From positions 682,001 to 746,000 of the forward strand of contig NZ_JACBZX010000001.1 in NCBI RefSeq assembly GCF_013408565.1: a stretch of 64,000 bases of DNA, read 5' to 3'. The translations under genes and the position numbers were made by a program. The notes beneath the pieces were generated by a model. It was not told the DNA's origin and did not search any database. It was given only the letters and a program-made list of their open reading frames with translations. This DNA comes from Janibacter alkaliphilus. GTDB taxonomy: Bacteria; Actinomycetota; Actinomycetes; Actinomycetales; Dermatophilaceae. Below, one piece after another: positions 17,753-27,215 of this stretch; position 1 is the stretch's first letter, and every line of letters starts with the position of its first letter.

Positions 17753-18928
17753 ATGCAACGACGCCTGTCCGAGGAGGACGCTGCCTTCCGGCAGCGCATG
17801 CGCGACTACTTCCGCACCGAGTACCCGGCCGACCTGCGGGACAAGGCCGCCTCGTCCGCCCACCTGGATCCCGACGACGTGCGCCGCTCGCAGGCCGCGC
17901 TCGCCGAGGCCGGGATGGCCGTGCCCGGCTGGCCCGTGGAGTGGGGCGGCCAGGACTGGACCACCCTGCAGAAGCACATCTGGAGCAGCGAGATGCAGGC
18001 CGCCGGGGTCCAGCCCCCGCTGCCCTTCAACGCCTCCATGGTCGGCCCGGTGATCGCCGCCTTCGGCTCCGAGGAGCTCAAGCAGCGCTTCCTGCCGAGG
18101 ACCGCGACCGCCGAGATCTGGTGGTGCCAGGGCTTCTCCGAGCCCAACGCCGGCTCCGACCTGGCCTCGCTGCGGACCACCGCCGTCCGCGACGGCGACG
18201 AGTACGTGCTCAACGGGCAGAAGACGTGGACCACCCTCGGCCAGCACGCCGACTGGATGTTCGTCCTGGCCCGCACCGACCCGGACGCCCCGAAGAAGCA
18301 GATGGGCATCTCCTTCCTCCTGCTGGACATGCGCAGCGAGGGCGTGACCACCCGACCGATCCGCACCCTGGACGGCGGCGTCGAGGTCAACGAGGTCTTC
18401 TTCGACGACGTGCGCGTCCCTGCCGACCAGCTCGTCGGCGAGGAGAACAAGGGCTGGGACTACGCCAAGTTCCTCCTCGGCAACGAGCGGGTCGGGGTCG
18501 CCGCCACCGGCACCATCCGCCGCTGGCTGGCCGACCTCAAGGAGCACGCCGGCCAGGTCCGCGACGGCGAGGGCACCCTGCTCGACGACCCGGCGACGGC
18601 CGCCCGCTTCGCCGAGCTGGAGGCCGATCTCATGGCCCTCGAGCTCACCGCGATCCGGGTCTCCGGCGGCTCCACCGACGGCCGGCCCGACCCGGCCTCC
18701 TCGATCCTCAAGCTGCGCGGCTCCGAGCTGCAGCAGGAGGTCCAGGAGCTGGCCATCGACGTGGCCGGCCCGATGGCGCTGGTCTGGGACGACCTGGAGT
18801 CGGTCCCGGACTGGGCGGCCAGCACCGTGCCGACCTTCCTCAACTACCGCAAGGCGACGATCTACGGCGGCTCCAGCGAGGTGCAGCGCGGCATCGTCGC
18901 CTCGACCATCCTCGGACTGAAGGGCTGA
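17753..18928 (+). CDS. Acyl-CoA dehydrogenase
   Basis: FAD-dependent desaturase of 391 aa. The mid-domain FAD/substrate motif WWCQGFSEPNAGSDLASL and the C-terminal FAD-contact motif IYGGSSEVQRGIVAS are clear. The sequence resembles the FadE pairs of actinobacterial steroid and branched-acid catabolism, which act as heteromers of two different subunits. The second acyl-CoA dehydrogenase begins 3 bp after its stop, consistent with such a heteromer. First gene of the plus-strand trio. Confidence 0.9.
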   Translation: MQRRLSEEDAAFRQRMRDYFRTEYPADLRDKAASSAHLDPDDVRRSQAALAEAGMAVPGWPVEWGGQDWTTLQKHIWSSEMQAAGVQPPLPFNASMVGPVIAAFGSEELKQRFLPRTATAEIWWCQGFSEPNAGSDLASLRTTAVRDGDEYVLNGQKTWTTLGQHADWMFVLARTDPDAPKKQMGISFLLLDMRSEGVTTRPIRTLDGGVEVNEVFFDDVRVPADQLVGEENKGWDYAKFLLGNERVGVAATGTIRRWLADLKEHAGQVRDGEGTLLDDPATAARFAELEADLMALELTAIRVSGGSTDGRPDPASSILKLRGSELQQEVQELAIDVAGPMALVWDDLESVPDWAASTVPTFLNYRKATIYGGSSEVQRGIVASTILGLKG

Positions 18929-18931
18929 ACC

Positions 18932-20020
18932 ATGGACTTCACCCCCACCGACGAGCAGCGTGCCCTGGCCGACGCCGTGAAGGGCGTGCTCGCCCGCCGC
19001 GGCTCCCCGGCCGCCGAGCAGGGCGCCCCGGCCGCGCCGGCCGCCCACGACGCGACCCTCTGGCAGGCGCTGGTCGAGGTCGGCGTGCCCGCCCTCCCCT
19101 GGTCCGAGCAGGACGGCGGCGTGGGCGCGGGCTTCACCGACCTGGCCGCCGCCGCCACCGAGATCGGCCGCTCCCGGCTGCAGGTGCCGCTGGCCGAGGT
19201 CGTCGTGGCCGGCAGCGTCGTGGCCCGCACCGGTGACGACGCGCTGCGCACCGAGATCCTCGGCGGCCTCAGCGAGGGCGAGGTGCTGCTCGTGCCGGCG
19301 CTGGCCGAGCCGATGCGCGCCTTCTCCCCCACCCCGGTCGAGGTCACCGCGACCCGCTCCGGGGACGGCTGGGCGCTGACCGGGACCAAGGCGCCGGTGC
19401 GCTACGCCCCGGCCGCCACCCATCTCGTGGTCTCCGCGGCCACCGACACCGGCGCCGGCCTCTTCCTCCTCGACGCGGCCGACATCAGCAGCGAGGAGGT
19501 CGTCCTCGACGGCGCCGTCGCCCGCGAGCTGGCCGTCGGCGACGCCGCCGAGGAGGCGCTGCGCCAGGCGCTGGCGCTGGGCGGCGCGGTGCTCAACGCC
19601 GAGGCGCTCGGGGCCATGGAGGAGGCGCTGCGGATGACCACCGAGTACCTGCGCACCCGTGAGCAGTTCGGCCGGCCGCTGGCCTCCTTCCAGGCGCTCA
19701 CCCACCGGGCCGCGGACATGTACGCCCAGCTGGAGCTGGCCCGCAGCGCCACCCTCTACGCGGCGATGGTCGCCGACGAGGACCCGATCGACGTCGACGC
19801 GATCGAGCGCAGCCGGGCCGTGGTCGACAAGTCTGCGCGGCTGGTCGGCCAGGAGGCCGTCCAGATGCACGGCGGGATCGGCGTGACCGCGGAGTACCCG
19901 GTCGGGCACCTCACCGCGCGGCTGACCGCCATCTCGCGCACCTGGGGCACCCCACGGGCGCGGCTGTCGGACCTGGGCACCAGGGTCGCCGACCACGCCG
20001 ACGTCGACGTCCTCGCCTGA
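18932..20020 (+). CDS. Acyl-CoA dehydrogenase, second subunit type
   Basis: A 362-aa acyl-CoA dehydrogenase-like protein. It is shorter and more Ala-rich than its neighbour, with LRTREQFGRPLASFQALTHR (the FAD-contact RxQFGxPxxxFQ motif) and a C-terminal VQMHGGIGVTAEYPVGHL. The active-site loop of the usual mid-domain (TEPxxGSD) is replaced by a degenerate stretch. This is typical of the partner subunits of heteromeric FadE enzymes, in which one subunit supplies FAD contacts and the other the catalytic base. It follows the first dehydrogenase directly. Confidence 0.85.
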   Translation: MDFTPTDEQRALADAVKGVLARRGSPAAEQGAPAAPAAHDATLWQALVEVGVPALPWSEQDGGVGAGFTDLAAAATEIGRSRLQVPLAEVVVAGSVVARTGDDALRTEILGGLSEGEVLLVPALAEPMRAFSPTPVEVTATRSGDGWALTGTKAPVRYAPAATHLVVSAATDTGAGLFLLDAADISSEEVVLDGAVARELAVGDAAEEALRQALALGGAVLNAEALGAMEEALRMTTEYLRTREQFGRPLASFQALTHRAADMYAQLELARSATLYAAMVADEDPIDVDAIERSRAVVDKSARLVGQEAVQMHGGIGVTAEYPVGHLTARLTAISRTWGTPRARLSDLGTRVADHADVDVLA

Positions 20021-20133
20021 GGGCGCCGCTCCCGCTCCACCTGCTCCAGCCGCTCCGTCCGCCGGCCGGCCCGGTCGGCGGTCCCTGAGAAGACACGTCC
20101 CGAGAAGACACCACCCGTGAAGGAAGGTCCCCC

Positions 20134-21276
20134 GTGAGGGAAGCCGTCATCGTCAGCGCCGTCCGCAGCCCCGTCGGGAAGCGTGGTGGGGTCTTCGCCG
20201 ACCTGCACCCGGTCGACCTCGGTGCCCAGGTGCTCACCGGGCTCGTCGAGCGGGTCGGGGTCGACCCGGCGGAGATCGAGGACGTCATCTGGGGGTGCGT
20301 GAGCCAGACCGGTGAGCAGACCGGGGACATCGCCCGGACCACGGTGCTGGCCGCGGGCTGGCCGCTCAGCGTCCCCGGGGTCACCGTGGACCGGCAGTGC
20401 GGCTCGTCCCAGCAGTCGCTGCACTTCGCCGTCGCCGGCGTCGTCGCCGGGCACTACGACGCCGTGGTCGCCGGCGGGGTCGAGTCGATGACCCGGGTGC
20501 CGATGGGCTCCTCCCGCGGCGACGCCGACCCGTACGGCCCGACGGCGATGGAGCGTCTCGGGGTGCGCCCGAACCAGGGCGTCGGCGCCGAGATGATCGC
20601 CGAGCAGTGGCAGCTCTCCCGGACCCAGCTCGACGAGCTCTCCCTGGACAGCCACGCGAAGGCCGCCGCCGCCCAGGACTCCGGGGCCTTCGACGAGCAG
20701 ATCGTGCCGATCACCACCCCGGACGGGACCGTGGTCACCCAGGACGAGGGCATCCGGCGCGGCGGCACCCTGGAGACGATGTCCACCCTCAAGACCGTCT
20801 TCCGCGAGGACGGCGTGGTCACCGCCGGCAACTCCTCGCAGATGTCCGACGGCGCGGCCGCGCTGCTCGTGATGACCCGGGAGAAGGCCGAGGCCCTGGG
20901 GCTGACCCCGCTGGCCCGGGTGCACACCGCGACCGTCGTCGGCTCCGAGCCGGTGGTCATGCTCACCGGCCCGATCCCAGCCACCCAGAAGGCGCTGGAG
21001 CGCTCCGGGCTGTCCATCGACGACATCGGTACCTTCGAGGTGAACGAGGCCTTCGCCCCGGTGCCGCTGGCCTGGCTCACCGAGCTCGGCGCCGACCCAG
21101 CCCGGCTCAACCCCGAGGGCGGCGCCATCGCCCTGGGCCACCCGCTCGGCGGTTCCGGCGCGCGGCTGATGACCACGCTCATCCACCGGATGCGTCGCGA
21201 GGGGCACCGCTACGGGCTGCAGACGATGTGCGAGGGCGGCGGCCAGGCCAACGCCACCATCCTCGAGGCCCTCTGA
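20134..21276 (+). CDS. Acetyl-CoA C-acyltransferase (thiolase)
   Basis: Degradative thiolase of 380 aa. The acyl-accepting Cys is in DRQCGSSQQS (C89). NEAFAPVP, GHPLGGSGA and the second catalytic Cys in TMCEGGGQAN are all intact. It resembles the FadA5/FadA6 group that cleaves beta-ketoacyl-CoA in steroid or branched-chain degradation. Start GTG at 20134 follows the purine-rich AAGGAAGG. It is in line with the two dehydrogenases, with a 113-bp gap, and ends just before the 58-bp palindrome. Confidence 0.92.
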   Translation: MREAVIVSAVRSPVGKRGGVFADLHPVDLGAQVLTGLVERVGVDPAEIEDVIWGCVSQTGEQTGDIARTTVLAAGWPLSVPGVTVDRQCGSSQQSLHFAVAGVVAGHYDAVVAGGVESMTRVPMGSSRGDADPYGPTAMERLGVRPNQGVGAEMIAEQWQLSRTQLDELSLDSHAKAAAAQDSGAFDEQIVPITTPDGTVVTQDEGIRRGGTLETMSTLKTVFREDGVVTAGNSSQMSDGAAALLVMTREKAEALGLTPLARVHTATVVGSEPVVMLTGPIPATQKALERSGLSIDDIGTFEVNEAFAPVPLAWLTELGADPARLNPEGGAIALGHPLGGSGARLMTTLIHRMRREGHRYGLQTMCEGGGQANATILEAL

Positions 21277-21318
21277 CCCTCCCCCCTTCGCTCGTCCCGG
21301 GACACCCACCGGCACGAC

Positions 21319-21376
21319 CGCGGGCTACCACGCAGTACGTGTCGTGATCACGACACCTACTGCGTGGTAGCTCGCG
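21319..21376. repeat. 58-bp near-perfect palindrome between convergent operons
   Basis: A loopless palindrome centred between 21347 and 21348. Of 29 base pairs, 27 are Watson-Crick; the exceptions are a C:C pair (21338/21357) and a G:T pair (21323/21372). The inner 18 bp (21339-21356) are fully symmetric around GATC. It lies between the thiolase stop (+) and the stop of the broken ligase gene (-). A bidirectional terminator is the simplest reading, but a hairpin terminator normally has a loop; an operator or a mobile palindromic repeat is also possible. Confidence 0.75.
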
Positions 21377-21427
21377 TGGGGTGCAGGCGCCTGGCGGGGT
21401 CGAAGGGCGTGCGGGCCGGGGGCGGGG

Positions 21428-21986
21428 TCAGAGCTGGTCGCGCAGCACGGTCTTGAGGATCTTGCCGGTGCCCGAGCGCGGGTAGTCCTCGCGCACGACG
21501 AGGTCCTTCGGCAGCTTGTAGCGGGCCAGCCGGCCGTCGCAGAAGTCGCGGACCTCCGCCAGCGTCGGCGGGTCGGCCGGGTCCACCGGCACGACGACCG
21601 CCACCGGCACCTCGCCCCAGCGCTCGTCGGCGCGCCCGACGACGGCGACCTGAGCCACCTTCGGGTGGTCCGCGACGACGTTCTCCAGCTCGGCGCAGTA
21701 GATGTTCTCACCGCCGGAGATGATCATGTCCTTGAGCCGGTCGACGACGTAGAGGAAGCCCTCCTCGTCCTGGCGCACCAGGTCCCCGGAGTGGAACCAG
21801 CCGCCCCGGAACGCCTCCGCGGTGGCCGCCTCGTTGCGCCAGAAGCGGGACATCACCCGCCTCCGGTCCGTCCTGCACCGCGACGGCGTCGCCGTAGGCG
21901 GCGGCCATGCCCTCGGCGAGGTCGGCGACGGTGGCCTGCGGGTAGTCGAGGCGGTGGGGCACGCCCTCGGGCCAGTAGCCGGTCAT
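21428..21986 (-). pseudogene. Acyl-CoA synthetase (AMP-forming ligase), internally deleted
   Basis: Two ends of one adenylate-forming ligase joined with the middle missing. The N-terminal part (MTGYWPEGVPHRLDYP, about 40 residues, 21986 to about 21870) matches FadD-type N-termini. Out of frame with it follows a C-terminal ligase domain of about 140 residues (WFHSGDLVRQDEEGFLYVVD, RLKDMIISGGENIY, SGTGKILKTVLR). The P-loop (YTSGTTGxPKG) and most of the adenylate-binding core, roughly 340 residues, are gone, and the junction near 21866-21873 changes the reading frame. No active enzyme can be made. It is the last gene of the minus-strand catabolic run. Confidence 0.85.
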
Positions 21987-22019
21987 CGGGTCTCTCCTGT
22001 CATGCGTTCCCCCGGCGGT

Positions 22020-23222
22020 TCATGCGATCACCCCGGCCGCCCGCACCGCGGCGCGCTCGTCCTCCGAGACGCCGTGGGCGGCGAGCACCTCGTCGGTGTC
22101 CCGACCGACCGCGGGCGCGGGTGCCGGAGCGACCGTCGGGGTGCTCGAGAAGCGGGGCACCGGCGCCGGCTGGGTCACCTGGGCGACGTCGACGAAGGCC
22201 CCCCGGGCCTGGTTGTGCGGGTGCTGCGGCGCCTCGACGAGGTCGAGCACCGGGCTGACGCAGGCGTCGGTGCCGGCGAAGACCGCCTCCCAGTGGTCCC
22301 GGGGACGGGCGGCGAGGGCGGCGCCGATGAGCTCGCGCTGGGCGGGCCAGGTCTGCGGGTCGCGCTGCCGGGCGGCGTCGATCTGCCCGGTGAGGCCGAG
22401 CCCGTCGAGGAGCTGGGCGAAGAACTGCGGCTCGATCGCGCCGACCGCGACGTAGCGCCCGTCGGCGCAGCGGTAGGTGTCGTAGAAGGGGGCGCCGGTG
22501 TCCAGCAGGTTGGTGCCCCGCTCCAGGCTCCAGGCACCCTGGGCGTGGAAGCCGTAGATCATCGCCATGAGCGCGGCCGAGCCCTCGACCATCGCGGTGT
22601 CGACGACCTGGCCGCGGCCGGTGCTGCGGGCGCTGAGCACCGCCGAGACGACCCCGAGGGCGAGCAGCATCCCGCCACCGCCGAAGTCCCCGACGAGGTT
22701 GATCGGCGGGGTCGGCGGCTGCCCCTGCCGGCCCGAGGCGCCGAGCGCCCCGGAGAGGGCGATGTAGTTGATGTCGTGCCCGGCGCGGTCGGCCAGCGGC
22801 CCGTCCTGGCCGTAGCCGGTCATCCGGCCGACGACCAGCGCCGGGTGGTTGGCGAGCAGCTCGTCGGGGTCGAGGCCGAGGCGCTCCAGCACGCCGGGCC
22901 GGTAGCCCTCGAGGAGCACGTCGGTGCCCTCGAGCAGCCGGTGCACGAGGTCGATGCCGCGCGGGTCCTTGAGGTCGACGGCCACCGAGCGCCGGCCGCG
23001 GTCGAGCACCGGGTTGGGCGGGGCGCTCTCGCCGACCCGGTGCACCCGGACCACGTCGGCGCCGAGGTCGGCCAGCAGCATCGCGGCGAAGGGGCCCGGG
23101 CCGATGCTGCTCAGCTCGAGCACCCGCACCCCGGCCAGCGGACCGGACGCGGTGCCCTGGCTCGCGGCCTGGGTCTCGCCCTCGGGCGCGCCCGCTCCGT
23201 CGGCGCGCTCGCCCGTGCTCAT
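22020..23222 (-). CDS. Alpha-methylacyl-CoA racemase / class III CoA-transferase
   Basis: CaiB/BaiF-fold enzyme of 400 aa. The segment GHDINYIALSGALG matches the active-site Asp region of alpha-methylacyl-CoA racemases (MCR/AMACR), which epimerise 2-methyl-branched acyl-CoAs so that (S)-specific dehydrogenases can act. LDLKDPRG, DVLLEGYRPGV and PTPPINLVGDFGGGG are also racemase-like. Start ATG at 23222 overlaps the enoyl-CoA hydratase stop by 4 bp. Its presence argues for an alpha-methyl-branched substrate for the cluster. Confidence 0.85.
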   Translation of the reverse strand: MSTGERADGAGAPEGETQAASQGTASGPLAGVRVLELSSIGPGPFAAMLLADLGADVVRVHRVGESAPPNPVLDRGRRSVAVDLKDPRGIDLVHRLLEGTDVLLEGYRPGVLERLGLDPDELLANHPALVVGRMTGYGQDGPLADRAGHDINYIALSGALGASGRQGQPPTPPINLVGDFGGGGMLLALGVVSAVLSARSTGRGQVVDTAMVEGSAALMAMIYGFHAQGAWSLERGTNLLDTGAPFYDTYRCADGRYVAVGAIEPQFFAQLLDGLGLTGQIDAARQRDPQTWPAQRELIGAALAARPRDHWEAVFAGTDACVSPVLDLVEAPQHPHNQARGAFVDVAQVTQPAPVPRFSSTPTVAPAPAPAVGRDTDEVLAAHGVSEDERAAVRAAGVIA

Positions 23223-24001
23223 CGGCCCTGCCACTGCGCCGGCCGCTTCTCGGCGAAGGCGCGGGCACCCTCCTTCGCGTCCTGCGACGCCAGCACCGGC
23301 TCGGCGATCTCGATCTGCCGCTGCCCGCGCTCCTCGTCGCTCCAGCCGGCGCTCTCCACCATGATTTGCTTGCTGGCAGCGACCGCCAGCGGGCCGTTGG
23401 CGGCGATCCGCCCGGCCAGCTCGAGGGCACCGGCGAGCGCGCCGCCGTCCTCGGTGAGGTGGTTGACCAGGCCGAGGTCGTGCAGCCGCTGCGCGGGGAC
23501 CATGTCGCCGGTCAGGGCCAGCTCCATGGCGACGTTGCGCGGGATCCGCTGCGGCAGCCGCTGCAGCCCGCCGGCCGCGGCGACCAGGCCGCGCTTGACC
23601 TCCGGGATGCCGAAGCGCGAGCCGTGGGCGGCGACGACGACGTCGCAGGCGATGGCCACCTCGCAGCCCCCGGCCAGGGCGTAGCCCTCGACGGCGGCGA
23701 TGACCGGCTTGCGCGGCGGGCGCTCGGTGATCCCGGCGAAGCCGCGGCCGGGGATCGAGGGACGCTCGCCCTCGAGGAAGACCTTGAGGTCCATCCCGGC
23801 GCAGAATGTGCCGCCGGCGCCGGTGATGATCGCGACGGTGAGGTCGTCGCGGGCGTCCAGCTCGTCGAGGGCCGCGGCCACCCCCTCGGAGACGGCGAGG
23901 GTGACCGCGTTCTTGGCCTGGGGGCGGTTGATGGTGATGACCAGGACGCCGGAGCGCTCCTCGGTCAGCACCTCCTGGGTGCGCGGCGCGGTGCTGGTCA
24001 T
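23219..24001 (-). CDS. Enoyl-CoA hydratase/isomerase (crotonase)
   Basis: A 260-aa crotonase-fold enzyme that hydrates trans-2-enoyl-CoA. Oxyanion-hole segments are GTFCAGMDLKVF and VEGYALAGGCEVAIACD. The usual second catalytic Glu position falls in the GIPEVKRGLVAAAGG region. The ATG at 24001 is preceded by AAGGAG at good spacing. It overlaps the racemase start and follows the frameshifted acyl-CoA dehydrogenase by 26 bp. Confidence 0.9.
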   Translation of the reverse strand: MTSTAPRTQEVLTEERSGVLVITINRPQAKNAVTLAVSEGVAAALDELDARDDLTVAIITGAGGTFCAGMDLKVFLEGERPSIPGRGFAGITERPPRKPVIAAVEGYALAGGCEVAIACDVVVAAHGSRFGIPEVKRGLVAAAGGLQRLPQRIPRNVAMELALTGDMVPAQRLHDLGLVNHLTEDGGALAGALELAGRIAANGPLAVAASKQIMVESAGWSDEERGQRQIEIAEPVLASQDAKEGARAFAEKRPAQWQGR

Positions 24002-24027
24002 GCGGGTCTCCTTGGTCGGCGGGAGCG

Positions 24028-25187
24028 TCAGCGGGCGAGGTCGAGGGACTTGGCGACGATCGTCTTCATGACCTCGCTGGTGCCGCCGTAGATGCGGCTG
24101 ATCCGGGCGTCGGCGTAGAGCCGGGCGATCGGGTACTCGGTGATGTAGCCGTAGCCGCCGTGCAGCTGCAGGCATCTGTCGACGACCCGGGCCTGGACCT
24201 CGGTGGTGAAGAGCTTGAGCTTGGCGGCGTCCACGGCGTCCAGCTCGCCGCGGTCGTGGGCGGCCAGCGCCTGGTCGAGCATGGCCTGGGCGGCGGCGAC
24301 CTCGGTGGCGCACTCGGCGAGCACGAACTTGGAGTTCTGGAAGGTGGCCAGCGGGGCGCCGAAGATGCGGCGCTCGTTGGCGTAGCCGGTGGCCAGCTCG
24401 ACGGCGCGGGCGGCCGCGGCGACCGCGGCCACGGCGATGGTCAGCCGCTCCTGCGGCAGGTTGTGCGCGAGATAGCCGAAGGCGGCGCCCTCTTCGCCGA
24501 GCCGGTCCTCGACCGGCACCCGGACCCCGGAGAAGGACAGCTCGACGGTGTCCTGGGCGTGCAGCCCGATCTTCTCCAGGGTGCGACCGACGGTGAAGCC
24601 GGGCGAGGTGTTGTCGACGACGAGGATGGACAGCCCGCCGCGGCGGTCGTCGGCGTCCGCGGTCCCGGTGCGGCAGACCACGAGCACCCGGTCGGCGTTG
24701 CGCCCGCCGGTGATGAAGGTCTTGCCGCCGTCGAGCACGTAGTGTGGTCGCCCTCGCGACGGGCCGTGGTGGAGATGCCGGCGAGGTCGGAGCCGGTGCC
24801 CGGCTCGGTCATGGCGATGGCCAGCACCATCCGGCCGGCGGCGACCTCGGGCAGCCAGCGCGCCTGCTGATCGTCGCTGGCCAGGTGCAGCAGGTAGGGC
24901 AGGCAGACTTCGGAGTGCACCCGCATCGAGCCGAGGTTGACGTCGGCGGCCACCGTCTCCTCGATGAAGGCGGCGTTGAAGAGGTAGCTGTCCTCGCCGG
25001 CGCCGCCGAACCGCTCCGGGATCTGCATGCCGATGAAGCCGTGCTCGGCGGCCTTGCGGTAGATCTCCTTGCCCGGGGCCCCGGCCCGCTCCCAGTCGCG
25101 GTAGTGCGGGGCGATCTCGCGGGCGACGAAGGCCCGGACGGCGCGGCGGAAGGACTCGTGGTCCTCGCCGTAAACGGTGCGGCGCAC
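24028..25187 (-). pseudogene. Acyl-CoA dehydrogenase with frameshift
   Basis: Full-length acyl-CoA dehydrogenase (about 385 codons) split over two frames. The N-terminal half (GTG start at 25187; VRRTVYGEDHESFRRAVRAF, then AMTEPGTGSDLAGIST) runs in frame to EGDH. The rest (YVLDGGKTFITGGRNADR through RIYGGTSEVMKTIVA) is in another frame. The cause is an extra GT dinucleotide within 24742-24745 (minus strand GACCACACTAC where GACCACTAC is expected). All catalytic and FAD motifs are otherwise intact, so the mutation is recent or a sequencing error. Confidence 0.85.
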
Positions 25188-25198
25188 GACGACCCCGC

Positions 25199-26248
<1,050 letters not shown>

Positions 26249-27055
26249 TCAGAGCTGCCAGCGGCCCTCGAAGACCGGGTCGGTCTTGTCGAGGAAGGCC
26301 TGCTTGGCCGCCGGGGCGTCGGTGCCGAAGTTGATGACCTGGGAGCGGGCCTCGTTGGCCAGCGCCTCGGCGAGGGTCTGGGTGCCGGCCTCGTGCAGCA
26401 TCTGCTTGTTCAGGCCCATGGCCACCGGCGGCCCGTCGGCCAGCCGCCGGGCGAGATCGGTGACGACGGCGTCGATCTCGTCCTCCGGGCTGACCCAGGT
26501 GACCATGCCGATCCGCTCGGCCTCGGCGGCGTCGATGATCTCGCCGAGCAGGGCCAGCCGCTTGGCCTGCTGCATGCCGACCACCCGCGGCAGCAACCAG
26601 CTGCCGCCGAAGTCGAGGGAGAGCCCACGGCGGACGAAGATCTCGGAGAAGCGGGACCGGGGGGTGGCCACGACGAGGTCGGCACCGATGGCCAGGTTGC
26701 AGCCGGCGCCGACGGCGACGCCGTCCACCTTCGCCACGACCGGCTTGGGCATCTCGTAGAGGTCGAGGGCGATGTCGGTGAAGCGGCCCATCCGGTCCAG
26801 CGGGTGCCTGCCGTCGGCCGCTCCGCCGAGGTCGGCCCCGGCGCAGAACTCGCCGCCGGCGCCGGTGAGCACCACCGCCCGCACGTCCGGGTCGGCGCGC
26901 ACCTGGGCCACCCGCTCCCCCAGCAGCGACCACGAGGCGACGGTCATGGCGTTCTTGCGGGTCGGGCGGTTCAGGGTGATCGTGGCCACCCCGTCGACCG
27001 TCTCGAGCAGCACCTCGTCCCGGCCGTCGGCCTGGGCGTGCACGGTGTCCGTCAT
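26249..27055 (-). CDS. Enoyl-CoA hydratase/isomerase (crotonase)
   Basis: Second crotonase in the run, 268 aa, distinct from the one at 23219. Oxyanion segments are GEFCAGADLGGAADG and GVAVGAGCNLAIGADLVV. The SLDFGGSWLLPRVVG stretch is typical of enoyl-CoA hydratases active on bulky or branched acyl-CoAs. ATG at 27055 is chosen over an upstream ATG at 27124 because the intervening stretch is Arg-rich and unlike crotonases. 54 bp separate it from the nitronate monooxygenase gene. Confidence 0.88.
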   Translation of the reverse strand: MTDTVHAQADGRDEVLLETVDGVATITLNRPTRKNAMTVASWSLLGERVAQVRADPDVRAVVLTGAGGEFCAGADLGGAADGRHPLDRMGRFTDIALDLYEMPKPVVAKVDGVAVGAGCNLAIGADLVVATPRSRFSEIFVRRGLSLDFGGSWLLPRVVGMQQAKRLALLGEIIDAAEAERIGMVTWVSPEDEIDAVVTDLARRLADGPPVAMGLNKQMLHEAGTQTLAEALANEARSQVINFGTDAPAAKQAFLDKTDPVFEGRWQL

Positions 27056-27215
27056 CGTCGACGTCCTCGTCTCTCTCGTGGTCCGGCCTCGGTGCCGGGT
27101 CCGGCGGTGGAGCGATGCTGCCATCCAAGGCGAGCGGCTCCCGGGGGGTCAAAGACCCGGCCGCGATCCGGCCGATAGGCCGGGCCTATACCTCCTGGCC
27201 GGCGCGGGTGCCCGC

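Noticed and set aside
24742..24748. Programmed ribosomal frameshift in the acyl-CoA dehydrogenase
   Set aside because: No slippery heptamer or downstream pseudoknot was seen and family members do not use frameshifting; a plain indel is simpler.
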